NCBI RefSeq assembly: GCF_030272615.1
Contig: NC_081415.1
Coordinates: 231,192,303 to 231,256,302 of the forward strand
Direction: 5' to 3'
Origin: Cryptomeria japonica
Taxonomy: Eukaryota; Streptophyta; Pinopsida; Cupressales; Cupressaceae
DNA length: 64,000 bases
Part shown: positions 56,274-64,000 of the stretch, piece after piece
Layout of the letters: the number at the start of each line of letters is the position of its first letter
Position numbering within the stretch: the stretch's first letter is position 1
The notes under the pieces: model-generated
The model's input: only the letters and a program-made list of their open reading frames with translations
Told to the model about the DNA's origin: nothing
Databases searched by the model: none
Program-made: the position numbers and the translations under genes

Positions 56274-57185
56274 GAAATGGCTCTAAACTAGGCATTATTT
56301 GATGGCACCTACTAAAATCACTAAGAATTATAGGTTAGGGTTTTTACATAACTTAGGAATAGGGTGTGTGATGTTGCAGATCCAGGAGGAGGAGAAACAA
56401 TGAAGCCCTAGGCTCACCATTGGGAATAGGTGAGTTAGGACAGCAACAAAAGTGTGATTTGTGAGCACATGAAGATTGGTGTAGGTCCAAGTGGCATATC
56501 AATGGAAATCCCTTTGAGTCCCCTTGAAGGTTTCCAATTTTTTTGGAGCAAGATATTTGACTGGTGAAGAGTTCTAGACCCCTCTTGCCAATTCACTGGC
56601 TAGGCCTAAAACCCTTCAAATTAGTGCAGCATTGGAAACCCCACTTGTAAGGATAACCCAGATGCACTTCTCCATTATTGCCTATAACTTCCAAAAGGGT
56701 ACTCAAATCCATTATTTATTTCTTGGCTTGTTTGTGAATTTTTCAAATTAACCCCCTAAAACCACCTAGGGAGGGCTAATGCAATTAGGCCTAATTAGGT
56801 GTCGGTAGAGACCTAGAAGGGTTAAGAAGCCAAGGCGATGGATTTTGTGAGTCTTAAACCTCAAAAAACATTGAAGACACCTTGTTGATGCATTGGGAAA
56901 CCAGAGGAAGAGATTGTGTGTTAAGATCCTTACAGGAGTGGTTGGGGCCCGAGAGAGGAGTGTGTGAGTAACTGAGGTGGCAACCCCAAGTGGAGGAGTT
57001 GATTGTCCAGAAACCATTGTCTATACCTAGGAGGAAAGTCAAGAAGGTGAAAACCTTGGAGGTATCATTGTCATAACCCCTGCCAAGTGGCATAGGAAGG
57101 ACTTGAGCAGTTGTAGGGTTGAGTAGGACAACTCACACAAGTCACTCAAGAAGGTGTATCAAACAAGGCCCCAAGACTCTCTGCA
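56274..57185 (+). repeat. Level 1 5' LTR, right part
   Basis: It continues the LTR interrupted at 30707 and matches about 62580-63482. It ends in CTCTGCA just before the PBS. The combined 5' LTR is about 1.63 kb, against 1.62 kb for the 3' copy. Confidence 0.9.
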
Positions 57186-57191
57186 TTAGAG

Positions 57192-57204
57192 TGGTACCAG
57201 AGCC
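57192..57204 (+). promoter_or_regulatory. Level 1 primer binding site
   Basis: TGGTACCAGAGCC differs at one base from the TGGTATCAGAGCC site complementary to initiator tRNA-Met that is common in plant retroelements. Confidence 0.82.
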
Positions 57205-57225
57205 ATTCTTTGAAAGATTTGGTGT

Positions 57226-58737
57226 ATGTCAGATTTTGAAGAATCAGAAGAAAATTCAATGCCTCCAAAGGCAATGACTCCAAAAGCCATCCAATAGATG
57301 GTGGCAGAGATGATAGAAGGATTGAAGGATGTAGAAGGAAGTAGAGAAACTAGAGAGGTAAAGAAGGAGAAGGGGAAGGTTAAAATAGAATGGGGTGATG
57401 AGACTGATGGAGAAGTGGAAGATGGAGAGGAACCAACAATAGTAGCTATGCCCCAAGACCAAAATTTATTCTTAGATGCAGTCAAATCCATATCTAAAGA
57501 CAACTTGGATGGACTACCCACATATGGAGGAAACCTCAATGGAGAAGAGTTGCTAGATTGGATAGAAGCTCTCAATAATCACTTTGATTACAAAGAGGTA
57601 GCAGAAGAGAAAATAGTCAATGTGGCCAAATCAAGAATGAGAGGATCAGCATTGGTTTGGTGGAATATGATGCAAGAAGAAAGGGTACAAGAAGGAAAAA
57701 GGAAGATAACTTAATGAGAGCGTATGAAGATCAGACTTAAGGCACAATTCCTTCCAAGAGATTATGAAGTTCAAATTCATAAGAGACTGCAAAATCTAAA
57801 ACAAAGGGAAAAATATGTCAATGCATACACTAAAGAGTTCTATAAGCTCACTTTGAGGGCTAGGAAGCATGAGAATAAGGTGGAGAAGTTGGCCAGGTAC
57901 CTGAATGGCCTTAGATAGAATATAGAAGATGAGATAAGTATCCTCACACCAGACACTGTCCATAAGTATTTTTAGTTGGCCCTAAGGGCAGAAGAGAAGA
58001 TCAAAAGGAGTGAACAAAATTAGAAACATAGGGGAGGTAAGAATTTCAGAGGTAGAGGAAACTTTGGTAGAGGGTAGAAATCACCAAGAAGTGAAGAGCA
58101 GCAAGGCCAAGAAGGTAGTAGAGACTCTTAGAGAGCAGCATTTAGAGGATCCTATAGAGGAAGGAACAATTTTAGGGGCAGGTTTGGAAACTCGGGAAGA
58201 GGAAATACCATTTTCACCGGTAGGTGTTATCATTGCAATCAAGTTGGGCATACCATGAGTAAGTGCCCAGGGAAATCCTCAAGCTCATACATGGGGGAAA
58301 GAAGAACTCAATTATTTCAAGAGGAGGACACTCAGAGTGTAACTTCTTCAATTAGCAAGGTAGGGCTAGTGACAGATGGATAAAACTTCATGATGAGGAG
58401 AACAATGCTCAAGATACCCCAAGCTCAAGAGCCACCACAAAGGAAAAGCTTGTTTAGAACCACATGTAGGTCACATGGGAAGATTTTTAAGGTGATTGTA
58501 GATTTTGGTTCCACTGAGAATATTGTCTCAGTTGAAATGGTGGACAAACTCAAACTGAAAAGATTGCCTCACCTCACTCCCCATAAGGTATCATGGCTCA
58601 ACTGAGGTCAACATGTATTGGTTGATGAACAAGCATGGGTGGATTTTGAAATTGGTGAGTACAAGGACAGATTATTATGTGACATATTGCCTATGCATGC
58701 TTGTCATTTATTGTTGGGTCGTCCATGACAATATGAT
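57226..58737 (+). pseudogene. Level 1 gag and protease
   Basis: The frame from ATG 57226 stays the same through gag, protease and RT. The capsid region (57480-57910) contains LPTYGGNLNGEELLDWIEALN and FLPRDYEVQI. Arg/Gly-rich repeats (58020-58210) precede the zinc knuckle CYHCNQVGHTMSKC at 58225-58266. The protease has VIVDFGSTENIVS with its Asp near 58500 (Phe where Ser is usual), and HLLLGRP near 58709-58729. Stops are at about 57295, 57712-57717, 57916, 57973, 58021, 58075, 58129, 58381, 58603 and 58729. Most are TAG where CAG would fit. Confidence 0.85.
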
Positions 58738-60371
58738 GTGAAAGCTACTCATGATGGGGAGAAGAACAACTATCTTATCACCAAGAATGGGAAGAAGTAT
58801 CAAATGGATCCACTACCTAAACCAAAGGAAGAAAAACAAATAGGCTCAAGTGTGATGTTGATGAGTGGAAAAGAGTTTCTCAAAGTGTTGAAACAAGAAG
58901 GACATCAAGGCCATGCTATAGTGTTGAAACTTAGAGAAGAAGCTAAGGCAGAACCAATGAGTGAAGTACCTCAAGAGGTGCAAGGTCTACTCAAACAATA
59001 TGCAGAAGTGATAGGGCATGACTTACCAGATTCTTTGCCTCCAATGATGGATGTAAATCATCAAATAGACTTAATACCAAGGGCCAATCTACCAAACAAA
59101 GATGCCTACAAAATGACACCTAGTCAAAATGAAGAGATCGCCAAACAAGTGCAAGAACTCTTAGACAATTGGTTTATCAAGAAGAGTTTGAGTCCATGTG
59201 TTGTTCCTACTGTGTTAGTGCCTAAGAAGAGAGGCAAATGGAGAATGTGCACAGACTCCAAAGAAATCAACAAGATTACTATAAGGTACCAATTTCCCAT
59301 GCCAAGGATTGAAGACCTATTAGACAATATAGGAGGTGCAAGCTACTTCACAAAGGTGGACTTAAATTCTGGTTATCATCATATCAGAATCAGACCTAGA
59401 GATGAATGGAAGACAACCTTTAGAACCAATTCAGGCCTATATGAGTGGTTGGTGATTCCATTTGGCCTCACCAATGTACCTAGTACCTTTCAAAGGCTCG
59501 TGAATGAAGTCTTAGTTGAGTTTATTGGTAGATTTGTAATTGTATATCTTGATGACATTTTGATCTATAGCAGGTTCAAGGAGGAACACCTCAAGCATTT
59601 GGAGATGGTTTTAAATAAGTTGAAGGAGGCTCAACTCAAGATTAACCTTGAAAAATGTGAGTTTTTGAAAACAGAGCTTGTATACCTTGGTTTTGTTATT
59701 TCACATGGATGTTTAAAAATGGATCCAAGTAAGGTAGAAGCAATACTTAATTGGCCTATCCCTAGGGGCATAAGTGAGGTTATAAGCTTTCATGGAATGG
59801 CATCTTTTTATAGGAAATTTGTGAGTAACTTTAGCCATGTTTGTGCTCCTATTCTCAATACCATTAAAGGAGGGATTAAATATCACTTTAAGTGGACAGA
59901 GAAAGCCAATAAGGGGTCTGAAATGTTGAAAACCAAGATAGAAAAGCTGCCAACCCTTAGATTGCCGATTTCAATCAATTGTTTACAGTAGAATGTGATG
60001 CAAGCCAAAGGGCAATATGGGCATTTTTAAGCCAAAAGGGACATCCTATAGCTTTCTTCTTAGAAAAGTTAAATGAAGCTAAGAAAAGGTACTCCACATA
60101 TGACTTGGTGTTGTATGCAATGGTTCAAGCATTGAAAAAATGGCGTCACTACCTATTGCCCAAAGAATTTGTAGTCTTCACTAACAACCATGCCCTTAGT
60201 TTTCTCAACAGGCAAGAGAAGTTGAACCAAAGATACCTAAAGTGGGTTGAGTACCAACAATGTTATAAATTCACTATTAAATGCAAGAAAGGGACAACCA
60301 ACAAAGTTGCTGATGCACTAAGCAGGAGAATCGTGACCATGCAAGAGATTCAATTGAAAGTGTGGGTTTGA
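58738..60371 (+). pseudogene. Level 1 reverse transcriptase and RNase H
   Basis: The 417-residue open frame covers all of RT. VLVPKKRGKWRMCTDSKEIN, YFTKVDLNSGYHHIRI (first catalytic Asp), PFGLTNVPSTFQRLVNEVL and the catalytic YLDD (in VIVYLDDILIYSR) are intact. The connection with FYRKFVSNF follows. A one-base frameshift near 59960-59980 precedes RNase H (FTVECDASQRAIWAFLS, FFLEKLNEAKKRYSTYDL, ADALSRR), which ends at 60371 after another frame change. No stop interrupts RT itself. Confidence 0.92.
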
Positions 60372-61840
60372 GTGAGTTGAAAGACCTCTACAAGGATGAT
60401 AAGGATTTTGCAGAGATATATAATGTTTGTTCTAATTTTTCTAATACCTCACATGTCTCTTATTCAGAATACATGATACAAGAGGTTTTTATGTTCAAAG
60501 GTCATCTTCTTTGCATACCTTAATGTTCTATGAGGCAAAATATTATTCAAGAAAAGCATCAAGGAGGTCTAGGAGGTCATTTTGGCATTGATAAGAATTT
60601 GGAGCAGCTTGGTAGGTTTTATTATTGGCCCAAGTTACAATCGGAAGTAAGAATATTTGTAGAGAAATGTACCATCTGCCAGAGAGCAAAAGGAACCTCA
60701 AGTAATGCAGGTTTATATCAACCCTTGGTCATACCTTAGAGGCCTCGGGAATGTTTGAGCATGGATTTTGTGTTAGGATTGCCTAGGACACCAAGAGGAT
60801 TTGATAGTGTGTATGTGGTAGTAGATAGGTTTAGAAAAATGGCACATTTCGAACCTTGCAAGAGTACCAATGATGCCACCTATATTGTAGACCTCTTCTT
60901 CAAGGAGATAGTCAGAATTCATGGTCTTCCAATCAACATTGTTAGTGATAGAGATGTGAAGTTTTTGAGCCACTTTTGGAGGACACTTTGGAGGAAGTTG
61001 GGAACCAAGTTGTCTTTCTCATATTCCTATCATCCTCAATCAGATGGTCAGACAAAGGTAGTCAACCAGTCATTGGGTAACTTGCTAACATGTCTTACCA
61101 AACAACATGGGTAGACTTGGGATCTAGTACTTCGATAGGCAGAATATGCATATAATGACTCAATGAACCGTAGCACATGTAAAAGTCCTTTTGAGATAGT
61201 GTATGGATTCCATCCTAGGGGAATATTAGAGTTCAAAGGTCTCAGTTCAATGGTACCCAAGAGAACACAAGGGGAGAACTTTGCAAAAGGCATTAAAGAG
61301 GTGCATGATAAGGTAAGGCAGTCCTTACAACAAAAATCTGAGCAGTATAAGGTTCAAGCTGATAAATCAAGGAGGAAGATACAATTTCAAGTGGGAGACT
61401 TAGTGTCGGCATACCTTAGGAAGGAGAGACTTCCCAAAGAACAGCCTATCAAGCTCATGATGAATAAAATTGGACCTCTCAAGGTGGTGCACAAGTATGG
61501 GCAGAATGCCTATGAGGTTGAACTTACACCTACCTTGGGAATGTCTCCTATTTTTAATGTATGTGATCTCTATCCATACAAGGGAGAGACACCAACAAAT
61601 CAAATAGACATGCCATCACCAGTTCATGAAGATTAAGTAAAGGATTTACCACCTAGTCAACCGGTTGAGTTAGAGAGTATCTTGGATACCAAGAGGGTAA
61701 AGAAGAAAAGGAAAAGATTCTACAAGAACTATCTTGTTAAGTGGAAAGGGTTTCCTAATTCAAATGTCATGTGGTTGTCAAGGGCAGATATACTTATGCA
61801 TGGAGTGGATATTAAAGACCTTATAACTCAAGGCACTTGA
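60372..61840 (+). pseudogene. Level 1 integrase with C-terminal chromodomain
   Basis: The zinc-binding domain (HQGGLGGHFGIDKN…CTICQRAKG) is at 60554-60692. The core has MDFVLGLP (first Asp) near 60762 and IVSDRDVKF (second Asp) near 60945. The position of the third acidic residue is Lys: [12 protein letters not shown] near 61043-61078. The C-terminal domain (VGDLVSAYLRKERLP) lies near 61390-61435. The chromodomain (about 61665-61780) has ESILDTKRV and NYLVKWKGFPNSNVMWL. Stops at 60521, 60737, 61112, 61133 and 61634 lie in one frame, which ends at TGA 61838. Chromodomains can direct insertion to marked chromatin. Confidence 0.9.
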
Positions 61841-61861
61841 GTTCTTTGACCCAGGGGAGTA
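61825..61861 (+). promoter_or_regulatory. Level 1 hairpin at the stop codon and polypurine tract
   Basis: AACTCAAG (61825-61832) and CTTGAGTT (61836-61843) form a perfect 8-bp stem with a 3-base loop, spanning the integrase stop codon. The PPT-like CCCAGGGGAGTA follows and abuts the 3' LTR. Confidence 0.65.
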
Positions 61862-63480
61862 TGGTGCAGGGCACCTAGCACTCCAAGAATGAAAGCTTTG
61901 ATTTATTTTAAGTTTTTGTGTTAATTTTTGATGTAATAATGGACCAACCATTGAGGACTCAGTAGAGCCATGGTTGAGTTGTCCAAATTTTGGTTTGAGT
62001 CAATTGTGCTCAGGATGTTGTTAACCTAAGAAGTGAGATGCTTAGGTAGTTCACAGGAAAAATACTCTAGATGAATCTATTCATGTATTATGAGTCAATT
62101 GAGTTTTTTTTATGTCTTCTAGGGTGTTTTGGGACCTTTAAGAGCCTTAGAATGCATTAGAATGCAAAATTGCATCCTGGAGCAAAAGTTGTCAAAAGAT
62201 GTTGAGCAACATTTTGCAATTTCTTGCAAAAGTTGCATTTTTTGTTATAGGCGTTAGGAAGTTGGTTGAACCAATTGAAACAAGTGGATATAAGACAAAT
62301 TTTACTTCATTGTATGGGTTAGAGGATTGGAAATGCAAGAGAAATTTTTTGGTTTGTGAAGCAACCTTGTTTCCACAAGTTTTTGACAGTTTTGTTTTTT
62401 TTTCCTTGCTTGTATGGTCCAGTGTGGACTAGATGGTGTAAAATCATTGTCGTATTTGTATGTTCATTGTATTTTCTTTCATTAAGATTGATTTGCAGGT
62501 TTGATTATTCCAAGTTGTAGAGATTTCTTTCATTCTTTGCAACTAGGAGCAAAACCCTTGCAAGTAGGGTTTAAGAGCAAGAAATGGCTCTAACCTAGGC
62601 ATTCTTTGATGGTAACTATTGAAATCACTAAGAATTCTAGGTTAGGGTCTATACATAGCTTAGGAATAGGGTGTGTGATGTTGTAGGTCTAGGAGGAGGA
62701 GAAACAATGACGCCCTAGGCTCATCGTTGGGAGTAGATGAGTTAGGACAGCGAGAAAAGTGTGATTTGTTAGCACATGAAGATTGGTGCAGGTTCAAGTG
62801 GAATATGAATGGAAATCCCTCTGATTCCCCTTGAAGGTTCCCAAGGTGTTTTGAGAAGGAGATTTGACTAGTGAAGAGTTCTAGACCCATCTTGTCAATT
62901 CACCGGCTAGGTCTAAAACCCTTCAAATTAGTGCAGCATTGGAAACCCCACTTGTATGGATAACTCAGATGCACTTCTCCATTATTGTCTATAACTTCCA
63001 AAAGGGTACTCAAATCCATGATTTATTTGTTGGCTTGTTTGGGAATTTTTCAAATTAACCCCCTAAAACCGCTTAGGGAGGGCTAATGCAATTAGGCCTA
63101 ATTAGGTGTCGGTAGAGACCTAAAAGGGTTAAGAAGCCAAGGCGATGGATTTGGTGAGTCTTAAACCTCAAAAACATTGATGACACCTTGTTGATACATT
63201 AGGAAACCATACGAAGAGATTGTGTGTTAAGATCCTTGCAGGAGTGGTTGGAGCCTATGAGAAGAGTGTGTGAGTAACTAAGGTGGCAACCTCAAGTGGA
63301 GGAGTTGATTGTCTAGAAACCATTGGATATACCTAGGAGGCAATTCAAGAAGATTTAGACCTTGGAGGTCTCATTATCATAACCTCTGCCAAGTGCCATA
63401 GGAGGGACTTGAGTAATTGTAGGGTTGAGTAGGACAAGTCACTCAAGAAGGTGTATCAAACAAGGCCCCAAGACTCTCTG
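61862..63480 (+). repeat. Level 1 3' LTR
   Basis: It starts TGGTGCAGGG. The end is drawn at CTCTG so that CATCA (63481-63485) is the target duplication. Ending at CA 63482 is the alternative, and it would shorten the duplication. Confidence 0.88.
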
Positions 63481-63546
63481 CATCACATAGGATCTCCTCA
63501 AGTTGTTAGGATTTTGTAAAAAGGAGGACTAAGCTCTGATACCAAT
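63481..63546 (-). promoter_or_regulatory. Element H leader and primer binding site
   Basis: On the minus strand TGGTATCAGAGC (63533-63544) follows the 5' LTR. This is the initiator tRNA-Met type site. The short leader then runs to the gag ATG, displaced to 29980 by the level 1 insertion. Confidence 0.85.
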
Positions 63547-64000
63547 TTTTAGGACCCATAAGGAAACTAAGAGGGGGGGCTGAATAAGTTGTCTATGAAT
63601 TTCAACCCAAATACAACTTAATCAAACTTGATACTTAATACCGATAAACCAAAATTAATGTCGGTTAACAGATTAACAGTTAATATCAATACTAGTGAAG
63701 CTTAATGCATGAAATAGAAGGAGAAACAACATCCACAACACATAACATAGATATTTTAACATGGAAACCCTATAAGGGGAAAAACCACGGTGGGAAACCT
63801 TACCCACAATCAGGTGATACTACTGTAGATAGTATGTGTATATAAATGGGGTCTACACATGCAGAAAGGCCAACTACCTAGAGAACACTGCTCAAATGGG
63901 AGTCACAATGACTACAATAGGATGGTTAAATCCTAGAATAATGTACTGCTCAAAAAAGCATCTCTAATGTTGGATTCAGTACCGGTTAAGCTCTGATAAT
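63547..64000 (-). repeat. Element H 5' LTR, 3' part (continues beyond the window)
   Basis: It matches 24506 to about 24960 apart from the first ~30 bases. The expected TG end reads TT here. The rest of the LTR lies past base 64000. Confidence 0.88.

Larger units (their letters stand above)
29983..63480 (+). mobile_element. Nest level 1: chromovirus-type Ty3/gypsy retrotransposon
   Basis: Its 5' LTR is split (29983-30707 and 56274-57185) by later insertions. The interior 57186-61861 encodes gag, protease, RT, RNase H, integrase and a chromodomain. The 3' LTR is 61862 to about 63480. CATCA stands before 29983 and again at 63481-63485. The chromodomain at the integrase C-terminus defines a chromovirus. 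LTR copies differ at roughly one site in ten by eye, so this is older than levels 3 and 4. Confidence 0.9.
24506..64000 (-). mobile_element. Element H (nest level 0): Ty1/copia retrotransposon, hosting all later insertions
   Basis: On the minus strand it reads 5' LTR (63547 to beyond the window), PBS 63533-63544, short leader, then a 33.5-kb insertion (29983-63480), gag, protease, integrase, RT, RNase H, PPT and 3' LTR (24506-25509). The leader at 63481-63532 and the gag start at 29980 join perfectly once the insertion and one CATCA copy are removed. Frames are the same from 29980 to about 27900 and, after one frameshift, to 25776. It resembles Sire/Maximus elements by eye. Confidence 0.88.

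Noticed and set aside
57186-57575. 129-residue minus-strand frame
   Set aside because: It is the complement of the level 1 gag coding strand.

Overview
The window is retrotransposon-dense nuclear DNA of a large-genome seed plant. A gymnosperm or conifer is my guess: it rests on long, old, deeply nested Ty1/copia and Ty3/gypsy (Tat, Athila and chromovirus type) elements and the absence of intact host genes. Nothing here is bacterial, organellar or viral in the infectious sense. I saw no rRNA, tRNA or CRISPR. Almost every long reading frame belongs to a decayed LTR retrotransposon. The two exceptions are a plant mobile domain (PMD) pseudogene and an unidentified ORF, and both appear to be carried by or associated with retroelements.

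Left part, 1-24505. A badly decayed copia element (A, + strand, 1 to about 6040) loses its left LTR off the window edge. About 1 kb of unassigned DNA follows. Element B (- strand, 7079-15518) is a Tat-type Ty3 element with LTRs of 1600 and 1637 bp. It encodes an acidic ORF and a protease/G-patch ORF but no capsid, reverse transcriptase or integrase. Next is an unidentified - strand ORF (19227 to 16475), split by a solo copia LTR (17772-18844). Upstream of it on the same strand lies an Athila-like pol fragment (about 22917 to 19775). Unassigned AT-rich DNA leads to a 20-bp palindromic tandem array ending at 24505.

Right part, 24506-64000, is one five-level nest read from LTR boundaries and 5-bp target duplications. 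Level 0 is copia element H (- strand; 3' LTR 24506-25509, pol and gag to 29980, PBS and 5' LTR at 63533 onward, running off the end). Level 1 is a chromovirus (+ strand, 29983-63480, duplication CATCA) inserted at the gag start codon of H. Level 2 is a solo copia LTR (30708-56273, duplication GAAAT) inside the 5' LTR of level 1. Level 3 is a 23.3-kb-span Tat-type element (- strand, 31504-54827, duplication CCTGC) inside level 2. Level 4 is a gag-protease-only Tat-type element (- strand, 42231-49325, duplication GCATC) inside the protease coding region of level 3.

Functionally, H, level 1 and level 3 once encoded full replication machinery. B and level 4 lack RT and integrase and so would have depended on partners such as level 3. 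Level 3 also carries an antisense PMD gene with its own TATA box and a probable intron between integrase and the 3' LTR. Reading frames are often intact for kilobases but dotted with stops that nearly all look like C-to-T or G-to-A changes, as expected from decay of methylated DNA. The most unusual pattern I found is a repeated module in all three Tat-type elements: a stem-loop next to a G-rich tract, present once at the polypurine tract and again 90-300 bp further inside, with stems conserved in structure but not in sequence.
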